A DNA stretch of 64,000 nucleotides from Sphaerisporangium sp040649355 (GCF_043197795.1 NZ_JBICTU010000012.1:124001-188000); one strand, 5' to 3'. Numbered from the stretch's first letter, positions 9,092 through 18,615 are shown. Notes: generated from the sequence alone by a model not told the origin. Translations and numbers: made by a program.

Positions 9092-9352
9092 GGGCTCGAC
9101 GTTACCGAAACAGGAGGCGGGCGGGGAAACGACCGGAAACGGGTTCCGGCCAGGCCCGTACGCGGGGGACGCCGTCGCGGGCCGCGCCCGCTTCGCCACC
9201 GGCCTGAGCCGCCGCAGGATCTTGCCGCGATCGGCGAGTTCGCCGGACGAGCACGACCAGCCATGAGCGTGCCCCCCGTGAAAGGACCGGGAGCGCGCCG
9301 CATGGCTGGTCGTTTCCGGGCGTCTAAGCCCAGGCGAGGTTCATGTCGAAGG

Positions 9353-12300
9353 CTAGCCGCCCGTGATCACGAAGCTCGTTCCTGGTTGCCGCACGATGTT
9401 GCCGGTGGCCGAGTTCGTTATGGTCACGTTCGTCAGCGTCGCGTTTCCGCGAGCCCCGCTCATGGCCAGAATGCCGGCCCCGTTGTTGGACTTGTCGATC
9501 TTCACATTGGTGATCGCGACGTTCGGCATGTTGCCGCCGCCCGTCTTGAACTGGATGCCGTCGTAGGTCGAGTCGTAGATGTCGGTGTCGCGGATGGTGA
9601 CACCGGTGATGTCCCTGCTCGACGGGAACAGCGTGATGGCTCCGAACTCCTGATCCTCGTTCCAGAAGACGCCGCCACCACGGTAGATCGCGTTGTTGGC
9701 GATCAGCGTGGTCCCCGAGAACGGCAGGGGACTGTGGTCGGTCGCCAGCATGATGCCCGGGTAGTTCATGGTGTCGTAGATCAGGTTGTTCTCGATCGAG
9801 TTGTCGTAGCCGCCGTAGATCGCGATGCCGTTCGCCCGCCAGGGCAACTGGACGGTGTTGTTGACGAAGTGGTTGTCGTGCGTGTTGTCGACGACCTGGT
9901 CCTTGACGGCCTGGTTGGCCCAGACCGCGAGCGCGTCGTCGCCGGTGGTGCGGAACGACGAGTTGAACACCCGCGAGTTCCGCGTGCCGTTGGTGAAGTT
10001 GATGCCGTCGGCGTAGGTGTCGCGGATGCGCATGCCGCTGAACTGCAGTCCATCGGCGGGGCCCCACAGGGCGGGGATGTTGTCGTAGTCACGGCCGACC
10101 CAGACACCCACGTTGGCGTGCTCGATCCACACGTTGGTGATCTTGGTGTTCAGGCCGAACCGGCCGTTCAGGCCCACCCCGCCCTCGTCGTTGCCGTCTC
10201 CGCCGCGGATACGGCCTGAGCCGAAGATGGCGATGTCGGAGATCTGGGTGTTGCTGTCGATGTCGAAGCCGAAGTTGCCCTCGTGCGGGTGGTTGATGCC
10301 GCCCACCACGTCCTGCGGCTCGGTCAGGGTGTAGAGCTGGGAGTGCCACATGCCCGCGCCGCGGATCGTGACATTGCTGATGCCCACCTGGTTGTACTGG
10401 CCCCGGTTCAGCGGGTCGTCGGTGAGGATCTTCTGCTCCTGCCGCCACTGCCCCGCGGGGATCCAGACGCAGCTGATGACGCCGTTCTGGTCGTCGGTCA
10501 CCGCCCGCTGGATGGCGGCCGTGTCGTCCTTCCCGTCGTTGGGCACCGCGCCGTAGTCGGTGATCGAGGTGCATCCGGCGGGCTGGCTCGCCGGCGGAGC
10601 CACCTGCTCAAGGTCGATCAGGTCGATGATGTAGAAGGAGGCCGTGTCGGTCGCGTCACGCTGCAACCGGAACCTGGTGCCCGCCGGGTAGCTCTGCGTG
10701 AGCAGCGCGTGCGACTCGTCGAACAGCCGCCGGGCGTCGGCCTGGGGGGTGTTCGTCAGCGCCTCCGGGCCATCGGTGTTCCCGTACAGCCAGCTGTGGC
10801 GTGAGGTGAGGTTCAGCTTCTGGGCGAAGGTGTCGTTGATGTAGAGGCTGATGGTGGCGTCGATGCCGCCGCCGTTCGGCGCGTCGGGGATGGAGTTGCG
10901 CACCACGATCGAGTTGGAGGGGCTGGTCGAGGTGAACTCGACGAACTGGCCGGTGCTGTTCAGCCGCACCGACTTCCGGCCCGAGGACTCGGTGGCGAAG
11001 TTGGTGTGCCCGAAGGTGCGCAGCTGGTCGGCCTCCAGCAGCGTGCCCTGGTACCTGGCGGATTCGGCCTCGTACTCGACCCACGGGACCGCCGCGCCGC
11101 GCCCGACCACGATCGCCTGCGAGAAGGTGTTGTTGGTCTCGTTGGTCTCGGCGACGACGTTGGTCGCGTCGGCGGTGGCGGTGATGGTGGCGCCGCCGCT
11201 GGTGGCGGTCCAGCTCCCGCTGACGGCCACGTTGGCCGTCGCGCCCGCCGCGATCGGCGCGGTGTTGGTGTTGAGCGTGGTGCCGCCCACCACCAGACGC
11301 GTGACGGTGGTGACGCCCACGGCGGTGTTCCCGCGGTTCTTCACCGCCACGTTGAACGTGACCGACGCTCCGACGGCCGGGTTGGACGGGTTGGAGCTGA
11401 TGCTGAGCACCTGCAGGTCGGGGCCGGGAGCCTCGGCGACCACCAGCGGCGACGCCGCGACGAGGGTGTTGTTGGTCTCGTTCTGTTCGAAGACCGTGTT
11501 GTCCGCGTCCACCGTGGCGCTGACCGTGTACGTGCCGGCGGGGCGGGTGCCGATGTTCTGGGTCACCGTGGCGGTGCCGTTGACGGGAAGGGCGGGAACC
11601 GCCACGGTGCCGACCAGCGCGCCGCCGACGTAGAGGTTGACGCTGTCCGCGCCGGAGGCGGCGGTGCCCGAGTTCTTGACCGTGGCAGAAAGGGTGATCG
11701 CGTTGGTCTCGATGGGGGAGACCGGGGCCCACGAGAGGCTCGTGACGGTGAGGTCGGGGTTCGGCGCGGGGACGCCGATGACCTGGAACTCGGCGACCTG
11801 TCCGCCGGGTGCGCCGGTGTTGGCGGCGAACTTCAGCTGGACGTCGGCCACGGTCGCGGAGAGGTCGATCCTCACCGAGTTTCCGCCGGAGGCCGGGTTG
11901 AAGGTGTAGTTGGCCGCCGACACCAGGTTCTGGTACGTCGTGGCGTTCTGCTCACGGCCCAGGACCTGGATGTTCTGCGTGCGGGTGCCCCAGGAGGAGT
12001 CGGGGTTGAGCTTCACCACGACCGAGCTGACGCTGGCGTTGGCGCCGAGCTTGACGGTCAGCGTGTTCGGGAACGCGCCGGAGTTGGCCTCCCAGTAGGT
12101 GGCCACGTTGTTGTCGTTGGCGTTGGCGGCGACGAACGTGTGCACGTGGCCGGACTCGACCATCTCCTTGCCGATCGCCAGGTTCGTGCCCGGATCGCCG
12201 GTGCCGGTGCGGGTCACGGAGTTACTGGCCCCCGACTGGTTGCCCGCCGCGTCCTTGGCCTTCACGTAGTAGCTCACGGTCGCCGTGGACGGCTGGGTGT

Positions 12301-12994
12301 CGGTGTAGGTGGTGACCTTGCCGACGCTCGCCCGAAGCTGGTTGTTGGCGTAGATGTCGTACCCGGTGACGCCCACGTTGTCGGTCGAGGCGGTCCAGGT
12401 CAGCTGGATCTGGGTGCCCGAGGGCTCGGTGTAGGCGAGGTTCGCCGGCGCGGTCGGGGCCTGGTTGTCGCCGCCGCTACCGGCCCCGTACAGCTCGAAC
12501 TCGGAGATCTGCGCGGCGGGCCAGCCGGTGTTGGCGGTGACGTTGACGCGCCAGTACCGGTAGGTCGCGGCGCCGAAGTTGATCGTCACCGAGTTGCCGG
12601 TCGCCGGGTTGAAGACGTAGTTCGCGGAGGCCACGACCGTGCTGAAGCTGGAGCCGTCGGCGCTGCCCTGGACCGAGAGCGTCTGGGTGCGGGTCTGCCA
12701 GACGGCCGCCGCGGGCACCTTCAGGACGACCTGGTCGACGCTCGTGGCGGCGCCGAGGTCGATCCGCGCCCACTGCGGGAAGCTGTTGTTGGCGCTCTCC
12801 CAGTAGGTGGACTGGTCGCCGTCGTTGACGGCCGACACCGGGTATCCGGCCGAGGAGCTGCTGGCCTGGGTCGCCTTGCCCGGCGACAGGTTGGGTCCGC
12901 CCGCGGCGGAGGCCGGGACGGCCACCCCCATGGCGAGCAGGCCGGCGGCGACCAGGGTCGCCACCAGCCGTAACGGTCCGTGCGTCTTTCTCAT
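9353..12994 (-). CDS. Secreted multi-modular GH87 alpha-1,3-glucanase (mutanase/mycodextranase type)
   Basis: A 1213-residue exoenzyme. Order: signal peptide (1 to about 30), discoidin/F5-8C domain (about 33-172), fibronectin III (about 178-265), second discoidin-like domain (about 270-410), two CARDB domains (about 415-520 and 525-630), CBM6/35-like domain (about 635-800), and a right-handed beta-helix catalytic domain from about 805 to the end. The catalytic domain has Asp996 in YADGINFTNG and Asp1019-Asp1020 in TTGDDALAVW. The 23/24-residue spacing between the single Asp and the Asp pair matches the three catalytic aspartates known for GH87. The expected substrate is alpha-1,3-glucan from fungal walls or dental-type mutan. 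The discoidin and CBM modules would bind insoluble polymer. The start at 12994 is followed by a normal Sec signal. Confidence 0.85.
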   Translation of the reverse strand: MRKTHGPLRLVATLVAAGLLAMGVAVPASAAGGPNLSPGKATQASSSSAGYPVSAVNDGDQSTYWESANNSFPQWARIDLGAATSVDQVVLKVPAAAVWQTRTQTLSVQGSADGSSFSTVVASANYVFNPATGNSVTINFGAATYRYWRVNVTANTGWPAAQISEFELYGAGSGGDNQAPTAPANLAYTEPSGTQIQLTWTASTDNVGVTGYDIYANNQLRASVGKVTTYTDTQPSTATVSYYVKAKDAAGNQSGASNSVTRTGTGDPGTNLAIGKEMVESGHVHTFVAANANDNNVATYWEANSGAFPNTLTVKLGANASVSSVVVKLNPDSSWGTRTQNIQVLGREQNATTYQNLVSAANYTFNPASGGNSVRIDLSATVADVQLKFAANTGAPGGQVAEFQVIGVPAPNPDLTVTSLSWAPVSPIETNAITLSATVKNSGTAASGADSVNLYVGGALVGTVAVPALPVNGTATVTQNIGTRPAGTYTVSATVDADNTVFEQNETNNTLVAASPLVVAEAPGPDLQVLSISSNPSNPAVGASVTFNVAVKNRGNTAVGVTTVTRLVVGGTTLNTNTAPIAAGATANVAVSGSWTATSGGATITATADATNVVAETNETNNTFSQAIVVGRGAAVPWVEYEAESARYQGTLLEADQLRTFGHTNFATESSGRKSVRLNSTGQFVEFTSTSPSNSIVVRNSIPDAPNGGGIDATISLYINDTFAQKLNLTSRHSWLYGNTDGPEALTNTPQADARRLFDESHALLTQSYPAGTRFRLQRDATDTASFYIIDLIDLEQVAPPASQPAGCTSITDYGAVPNDGKDDTAAIQRAVTDDQNGVISCVWIPAGQWRQEQKILTDDPLNRGQYNQVGISNVTIRGAGMWHSQLYTLTEPQDVVGGINHPHEGNFGFDIDSNTQISDIAIFGSGRIRGGDGNDEGGVGLNGRFGLNTKITNVWIEHANVGVWVGRDYDNIPALWGPADGLQFSGMRIRDTYADGINFTNGTRNSRVFNSSFRTTGDDALAVWANQAVKDQVVDNTHDNHFVNNTVQLPWRANGIAIYGGYDNSIENNLIYDTMNYPGIMLATDHSPLPFSGTTLIANNAIYRGGGVFWNEDQEFGAITLFPSSRDITGVTIRDTDIYDSTYDGIQFKTGGGNMPNVAITNVKIDKSNNGAGILAMSGARGNATLTNVTITNSATGNIVRQPGTSFVITGG

Positions 12995-13122
12995 TCGCGT
13001 TCCTCAATCTCTTGTCGAGCACGACAGGGCCGGGCTTGAAGGCATGCGTCTTGACCGCACACGTATGGGGGGCAGGTGCACGGACGCAGTGCATCCCGAA
13101 GTTGCGAGGAACAGCGAAAAAA

Positions 13123-13169
13123 GTAACATTAGTTTGCGAGATTTTTGCGTAGTGCTGGCCAAATGTTAC
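13123..13169. promoter_or_regulatory. Inverted repeat in the GH87 upstream region
   Basis: A perfect 8-bp inverted repeat GTAACATT (13123-13130) / AATGTTAC (13162-13169) flanks an AT-rich core in an otherwise very GC-rich 281-bp gap upstream of the GH87 start. It is a plausible operator or promoter element for the exoenzyme. The 31-bp separation is long for one dimer, so a looped or two-site arrangement is possible. Confidence 0.35.
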
Positions 13170-13275
13170 ATAGGCACTTCGGTCACGTCAACGGCTGGGA
13201 AATAGGTTCGTGGCCCGGCCCGACGACCGGATGTGACACGAGGTAAGGGCGGCCGTGAACGCCGGGCCGGAGGCG

Positions 13276-16200
13276 CTACGCGCGGGCCAGGCGGAAAGTG
13301 CCGCACGCCGGGTTCAGCATGTGGCCTTCCAGGTGGGTGGGACGGGCCGGCGCGTCTTGGAGGGGAGCGGTGAGCCCGACCATCGACCACCCCGGGGGCC
13401 GTTCCAGCCAGTGCCCGGGGAGCAGTCTCAGCTGACCACCGGCGATCCGCCCGTGGACGGTGAAAGCGCCGCGCGGGACACTGGCGTTGCCAGGCGTCGG
13501 CCCGAAGTCGAACCGGGCGGAGAGCGATCCGCCGGCGGCCGGAGGGCTCACGGTCAGGCGCAGGGACGTCTCGCCCTGAGGGCATTCATAGGTGCCGTGC
13601 CAGACCCCGGCGAGGTCGAAGGACGAGGACGCCGGAGTCGCGGGCGCCGCCGCGGTGCGGGGAGCGCACGGCGGGTCGTACGGAATGTTCGGATCGACGT
13701 AGCGGCGCCACGCGTCCTTCGTCATCGACGCCCGCGAGAGGGCGCAGATCCGGTCGATCGCGGTCCTGACGTCCATGGACCAGATCGTCACGGTGTTGTC
13801 CCGGCTGGCGGCGGCGAGCAGGCCGCCGTCAGGGCTGAACGCGACGCTTCGCACATCGTCGCTGTGCCCGTTGAACGGCTCGCCGATCGCTCGTGGCCGC
13901 CGGGGGTCGGTGACGTCCCAGATCCGGATGGTGCGATCCTCGCCGCCGCTGGCCATGGTCTTCCCGTCGGGACTGAACGCGACCATGTTGACGGCGTCGT
14001 TGTGGGCCGATCGGAGCACGCTCAGCGATCTCATCCGCCACGGGTCGGAGACGTCCCACAACTGGATCGCCTCGTCGATGTTGACGCTCGCCAGGACCCG
14101 TCCGTCCGGCGAGAACGCCATGGAGGTCAGCTCTGACCCGGTGTCGCCGTCGGAGAGCCGGCGCGGTGACCGGGGATCGGAGACGTCCCAGAGGGCGACC
14201 AAGCCGTCGCCGTGCCCGATGGCGAGGAACCGGCCGCCTGGGGCGAAGGCGATGGTCAGCGCGGGATAGTCGCGCCCGGCGGTCGTGCCGAGCAGGCGCG
14301 GGGCGGACGGGCGGCCGACGTCCCAGAGCCGTACGGCGCCTTCGCCGTCACCGAAGGCCAGGACCCGGCCTCCGGGCCCGAACACCGGCGACAGGGCGAC
14401 TCCGTCGCCCTTGGCCAGCGGCTTGCCGACGGTGCGCGGCGCGGACAGGTCCGACACGTTCCACAGCTGCACGTGTTCGAAGTCCGAGAACGCGGCGAGC
14501 AGCCGGCCGTCGGGGCTCCACGCGGACTCGGTCTGGAAGACCCCCCGGTGGGCGGGGACCGTGCCGCCGAGCGGTCTGGGCTCCGCCGGATCCGAAACGT
14601 CCCAGAACCGGACGGACTGGTCGTCGCTCGTCGTGGCGATCTTGGTACCGTCGCGGCTGAACACGGCCGAGGTCACCGTCGAGGAGTGCCCGATGAGCTG
14701 GGTGTGCGGCAGAGCCCAGAGCCTGACCACGTAGTCGGCTCCGGCGGTCACCAGGTAGCGGCCGTCGGGGCTGAACCGGGCCGCGTTGACGTCGTTGGTG
14801 TGCCCCGCCAGCGGGGGGCCGAGCTGGGTGGGGTAGTGAGGATCGGCCATGTCCCAGATCCGCACGGTCTGGTCCTCGCTCGCGGTCGACATCAGCAGTC
14901 CGTCAGGGCTGAAGGAGATGTCGCCGATGGAGTTGGTGTGCCCGGTGATGGCGATCCCTGCCGCCTCGGGCTTCGCACGGCCCTTGAGTTCGAGGAGCTG
15001 AATGGTGTTACGGCTGCCGCTGGTCGCGAGGAATCGGCCGTCAGGGCTGAAGGTGGCGGTGCCGGCGTCGAGGCTGTCGAGCAACCTCGGGTGCTCCCGG
15101 TCGGTGAGGTCCCAGAGTTCGGTCCCGCCGAACTCGCGCGTGTCGAGCAGGGTGTTACCGTCGGCGCTGAATTCCATGCTGTGGGCCGCGGTCGTGGCGT
15201 CGCTCGTGAACCGGCTCTTCAGCCTGGCGGGCCTGCGCGGGTCGGAGATGTCCCAGAGGTCGATCGCGCTGCCCACCCCGGTGCTCACCATGGTCTTCCC
15301 GTCGGGGCTCAGCGCGACCGCGCTGTCGTCCTCGGGCTTTCCCCCGTTGTCCGTACGGCTGAGCAGCATCGGGCGCGACCGGTCGGACACGTCCCACAAC
15401 CGGAAGACCCGGTCCCAGTCGGCGCTGGCCATGAGCTTGCCGTCGCTGCTGAACACGACGGTGGTCACCCCGTTCTGGCCGTCGGTGAGCGGCCGGCCGA
15501 GCGGAGCAGGGGCAGCGGGGTCGGAGACGTCCCACAGCCGGATGGTCTTGTCCTTGCCGGCGCTGGCCACGGTGAGGCCGTCCGGGCTGAAGACCACCGA
15601 CGCCACCGAGTCCGTGTGCCCGATCAACGGGATGGACAGCGCGGACAACTGCGTGCCGAGGAGGCGCTGGGTGGTGTCGCCGCTGGGCCGCCGCCGGTGG
15701 GCGACCAGCGCGAGCTGCGCCGACATCGACAGGTCGTAGTTCCGCAGCCGGTCCGATTCGGTGAGCACCCGGCTGTAGACGGCGAGGTCGCGCTGCCTCA
15801 ACGCCTCGTTGCCCTGCGTGAACGCGAACACCGCGGCCGTGGTGGCGAGCAGGCTGAGGACGGTGAGCACGCTGATGATCGCGTTGCGGATCCGGAGCGT
15901 CCTCCGCTGGAGGCGCTCGGACGCATCCAGGAACCGCGCGACGGGCGCCTGGATCGGGTTGACGGTCCTCTTGGCCCACTCGCGCGCCTGGTCGAGTCGC
16001 GCCCCCCGGTAGAGCGCGTCGACGTCCTTGGTCTGGTGCCAGGCCGTCGTGGCTTCGCCGAGCGCCTGCTCGACCAGCCGGTCCTCGCGGTTGTCGCCGA
16101 GCCATTCCCGCAGCCTCGGCCAGCTGCGCAGCAACTCGTCGTGGGTGATGGTGACGGTCTCCAGGTCGGACGTGAGCAGCCGGGCGGCGGTGAAGGCGTC

Positions 16201-17328
16201 GACGACCTCGCGGGCGGTCGCGGGGTCGTGGCTGGCGTCGACGAGCTCCTCGCGCCGGCGAGGGCGGCGGACGTCCGGTGTGCCGGTGTCGCCCAGCTTC
16301 ACGAGCCGGACGAGCAGGCCCGGCGTCATCGCCTGGCCGGCCGGGCTGAGCTCGCGGAGGGTGCGGTCCGCGGTGGTGGCGATCGCCCCGCTGATGCCGC
16401 CCGTGGTCGCGTAGCCGCTGACCGTGAGGATGTGCCCGTCGCGCTGCTGCCAGCTGACGCGCAGGGCATGGGCGAGGAGGGGAAGCCGGCCGGCTTCGTA
16501 GTCCCCGCCGGGACCGGCGCCGAGATCGCGCAGGAGCAGTTCGACCAGGCCGTACTCGACGGCGAAGCCCTCGCGCCGTGCGGGGTAGAGGATGGTCCGG
16601 CGCAGTTCTTCGACGGTCATGCTCTTGAGCAGGAGCGGGTTGTCCTGGAGCGCCGCGAGAAGCGGAGGGTGAGGCAGGCAGGCGCCGTAGAAGTCGGCGC
16701 GGAGACCGATGACGACCCAGCCGACGCGCTCGGCGAGCTCGCCGAGCAGGCGGAGGAACAGCTGCCGTTCGCCTTCCTCCGCGCACAGGGTGAACAGTTC
16801 CTCGAACTGGTCCACGACCACGATGGCCGGTGTGCCGGCGAGGTGGAGGGCGAGGGCGTCGACGCAGCCGGCGGGCGCCGTCACCGTCCCGGTGACGGCG
16901 GCGACCTGCGCGGCGAGGGCGTCGGCGGGGTGGGCGCCGGGCGTCAGCGTCAGCTGGGGCCACCTGCTGGAGCCGGGCAGCGCCGACTCCTTGAGTTTGG
17001 GCAGCAGCCCGGCGCCCAGCAGCGAGGACTTGCCGGCGCCCGATGGCGCGATGATCATCTGGATGCCGGAGCGACGCCGGTCGAGCAGCTCGATGAGCTG
17101 GGCCAGCACCTCCTCGCGCCCGCAGTACCAGTCGGACTGCTGGGGCCCGAACGCGGCGAGGCCGGGATAGGGGCAGACATCCGTGATCCGGCCGGGCGTC
17201 GTACGGCGCAGCACGCGAGTGCCGTCTTCGAGATGGAAATGCTGATCTCCGGCGGCCTGATTGATGCTCGCCGAACCCGTCGCGTGAGCCTGAATGTTTA
17301 TCCGCGGCTCTTCTTCCCGCTCGTCCAT
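13276..17328 (-). CDS. nSTAND NTPase with 14 WD40 repeats, N-terminal motif and C-terminal beta domain
   Basis: A 1350-residue protein. The N-terminus carries A-x7-INQAAGDQHF (residues 14-31), which matches the C-terminal tail of the divergent gene. Then comes the nSTAND signature PYPGLAAF...WYCGRE (53-71), Walker A APSGAGKSS (94-102) and Walker B AIVVVDQFEELF (168-179). A TM helix lies at about 482-504 (AIISVLTVLSLLATTAAVFAF). About 14 WD40 repeats follow (FSPDG...RLWDVSDP), enough for two seven-bladed propellers. The last roughly 95 residues form a separate beta-rich domain with two Cys (GVWHGTYECPQGETS ... HMLNPACGTF). The frame is open to 17601, but ATG 17328 leaves a 175-bp divergent promoter region. 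I read it as an NLR-like sensor with an amyloid-type signalling motif. Confidence 0.85.
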   Translation of the reverse strand: MDEREEEPRINIQAHATGSASINQAAGDQHFHLEDGTRVLRRTTPGRITDVCPYPGLAAFGPQQSDWYCGREEVLAQLIELLDRRRSGIQMIIAPSGAGKSSLLGAGLLPKLKESALPGSSRWPQLTLTPGAHPADALAAQVAAVTGTVTAPAGCVDALALHLAGTPAIVVVDQFEELFTLCAEEGERQLFLRLLGELAERVGWVVIGLRADFYGACLPHPPLLAALQDNPLLLKSMTVEELRRTILYPARREGFAVEYGLVELLLRDLGAGPGGDYEAGRLPLLAHALRVSWQQRDGHILTVSGYATTGGISGAIATTADRTLRELSPAGQAMTPGLLVRLVKLGDTGTPDVRRPRRREELVDASHDPATAREVVDAFTAARLLTSDLETVTITHDELLRSWPRLREWLGDNREDRLVEQALGEATTAWHQTKDVDALYRGARLDQAREWAKRTVNPIQAPVARFLDASERLQRRTLRIRNAIISVLTVLSLLATTAAVFAFTQGNEALRQRDLAVYSRVLTESDRLRNYDLSMSAQLALVAHRRRPSGDTTQRLLGTQLSALSIPLIGHTDSVASVVFSPDGLTVASAGKDKTIRLWDVSDPAAPAPLGRPLTDGQNGVTTVVFSSDGKLMASADWDRVFRLWDVSDRSRPMLLSRTDNGGKPEDDSAVALSPDGKTMVSTGVGSAIDLWDISDPRRPARLKSRFTSDATTAAHSMEFSADGNTLLDTREFGGTELWDLTDREHPRLLDSLDAGTATFSPDGRFLATSGSRNTIQLLELKGRAKPEAAGIAITGHTNSIGDISFSPDGLLMSTASEDQTVRIWDMADPHYPTQLGPPLAGHTNDVNAARFSPDGRYLVTAGADYVVRLWALPHTQLIGHSSTVTSAVFSRDGTKIATTSDDQSVRFWDVSDPAEPRPLGGTVPAHRGVFQTESAWSPDGRLLAAFSDFEHVQLWNVSDLSAPRTVGKPLAKGDGVALSPVFGPGGRVLAFGDGEGAVRLWDVGRPSAPRLLGTTAGRDYPALTIAFAPGGRFLAIGHGDGLVALWDVSDPRSPRRLSDGDTGSELTSMAFSPDGRVLASVNIDEAIQLWDVSDPWRMRSLSVLRSAHNDAVNMVAFSPDGKTMASGGEDRTIRIWDVTDPRRPRAIGEPFNGHSDDVRSVAFSPDGGLLAAASRDNTVTIWSMDVRTAIDRICALSRASMTKDAWRRYVDPNIPYDPPCAPRTAAAPATPASSSFDLAGVWHGTYECPQGETSLRLTVSPPAAGGSLSARFDFGPTPGNASVPRGAFTVHGRIAGGQLRLLPGHWLERPPGWSMVGLTAPLQDAPARPTHLEGHMLNPACGTFRLARA

Positions 17329-17503
17329 CAACCTTAACGGTAAATCACCTTTAGGAAAGAGTGGAAGAATGAGCCGATTCGTTATCCGGTCATCGGCCGG
17401 CATGGTGTTGCGGGCACGCGGAAAAGCTCGCGGCCCCGGGCCCGATAAGAACGCCATGCCTGGTGTGCGAGACAGATCGGGGTCTCCCGGCGATGATGGC
17501 TCC
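17329..17503. promoter_or_regulatory. Divergent promoter region of the STAND-WD40 / two-TM pair
   Basis: 175 bp between the chosen starts of the divergent pair. The part near 17340-17375 is AT-richer than its surroundings, consistent with promoter DNA. In-frame alternative starts for the plus-strand gene exist at 17369 and 17456, so the region may be shorter. No clear -10/-35 pair was assigned. Confidence 0.4.
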
Positions 17504-18148
17504 ATGTCAAGGCGCGTGCTGTTCAAGGTGGGCGCGGCGCTCTGCGCGGCGGCCGCCATCGTCCTCGTGGTCGTCGTCGTGGGCCTCGACACCGCCGACA
17601 AGCTCGCGAGCGTGCTCGGACTGGTCGTCGCGCTCGCGGGACTGGCCGCGAGCCTGCGTGGCGCGGCCAGGTCACGCCGTCAGGAGGGTGAGGCGACCGT
17701 GGACCGACTGGACGGGACAGAAGCCACATCGCTGGTGAACGCGATGGCCGGCGACAACTGGAGACAGGCCCGGGCGGTGCTGCTCGGCCTGTGGCGGGAC
17801 GCCCTTCCCGACCGGCTTCCGGACGTCGAGGCGGCCCTCGAAGAGACGCGCAGGGAACTGTCGGCCGTCTCCGCGGACGCCGTGCCGGATCTCCGGAGCG
17901 AATTCGTCACGGAATGGCAGTCCAGGCTCCGCCGCCACGCGCTGGCGGCCCCGGGATTCGTGCCCGCACTCCACCGTGTCATCGCCCACCAGATCGCCCC
18001 ACTCGCGGCCCCGGCCGTTCCGCCGGGAATCCAGATGAACGCCACCTCCTATGATCACTCCCGAATCAACCAATCAGCTGGAAATATGTATATTAACGAC
18101 CAAAGCGACCAATCTCCTCGTCGGAAACTGGGCGACGAGGCTGGATGA
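17504..18148 (+). CDS. Two-TM protein with C-terminal INQ-x-AG motif, probable partner of the STAND-WD40 protein
   Basis: A 214-residue protein. Two hydrophobic segments (about 7-27 and 34-51) form a TM hairpin. A helical cytoplasmic domain follows (about 60-170), with conserved-looking NAMAGDNWRQARAVLLGLW and a Glu-rich helix. The tail has A180-x7-INQSAGNMYIN (to residue 198), which aligns without gaps to A14-x7-INQAAGDQHF of the divergently encoded STAND protein. The DNA encoding the tail (about 18048-18115) is AT-rich against its surroundings. Starts at 17369 or 17456 would add a hydrophilic extension; 17504 places the TM hairpin at the N-terminus. Likely a membrane-perturbing effector or receptor triggered by the STAND protein (inference). 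Confidence 0.7.
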   Translation: MSRRVLFKVGAALCAAAAIVLVVVVVGLDTADKLASVLGLVVALAGLAASLRGAARSRRQEGEATVDRLDGTEATSLVNAMAGDNWRQARAVLLGLWRDALPDRLPDVEAALEETRRELSAVSADAVPDLRSEFVTEWQSRLRRHALAAPGFVPALHRVIAHQIAPLAAPAVPPGIQMNATSYDHSRINQSAGNMYINDQSDQSPRRKLGDEAG

Positions 18149-18615
18149 CCGGATCTCCCGAAGGCGCGGGTGTAAGGAGGCGCGGAGGCCCGGCGGCCCC
18201 GTGCATTTCCGGGAAGGGTGAGGCATTCGCAGGGCCGGTATCGGCCCGGTGACGGCTGCCAGGTGCGCGAGGCTCGGTGGAACGTTTTACTCATCGCATC
18301 CGTTGACAGGCCTCCTGGCCGGTCTCAACTTCCGTTCACCGCGTTGAAACGTGTCAACCGTCCGCCCGGCCTTTCCACCGCCGAGCCGGGCGCGGGCGCT
18401 CTCCAGGAAGCACGAGAACCCTTCCCAAGGAGTACGTATGCGCTCCTGTCCGGGCATGGCCCGGCTCGGGTGTTGTGTCCCCCGAGGCGGGCTCCCGCAG
18501 GGCGAAGGTGAACCCACCCCAGACTCGGGTTTGAGTGTTCCCTGACCGTCCCCCTCCTAGCGTGGCCGTAGCCGGCACGTGCCGGGGGGATGACAGAGGG
18601 GCAGGCCCTGAGCGG
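18149..18615. other. Non-coding stretch upstream of the propeller lipoprotein gene
   Basis: 467 bp with no supported gene. It contains a 16-bp near-palindrome (18343-18358) listed separately. Frames across the stretch lack RBSs and overlap one another. The promoter of the following gene presumably lies in the last 150 bp. Confidence 0.45.
18343..18358. promoter_or_regulatory. 16-bp near-palindrome, LacI-like operator candidate
   Basis: GTTGAAACGTGTCAAC matches its own reverse complement at 14 of 16 positions, with a central ACGT. The form (GTTGA-N6-TCAAC) resembles operators of LacI/GalR-type repressors. A further GTTGACA copy at 18302-18308 pairs with the TGTCAAC arm. No repressor gene lies next to it. 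Confidence 0.35.

Noticed and set aside
17369..17503. Upstream starts (17369, 17456) for the two-TM protein
   Set aside because: They add a charged hydrophilic extension before the TM hairpin; kept as possible but not preferred.
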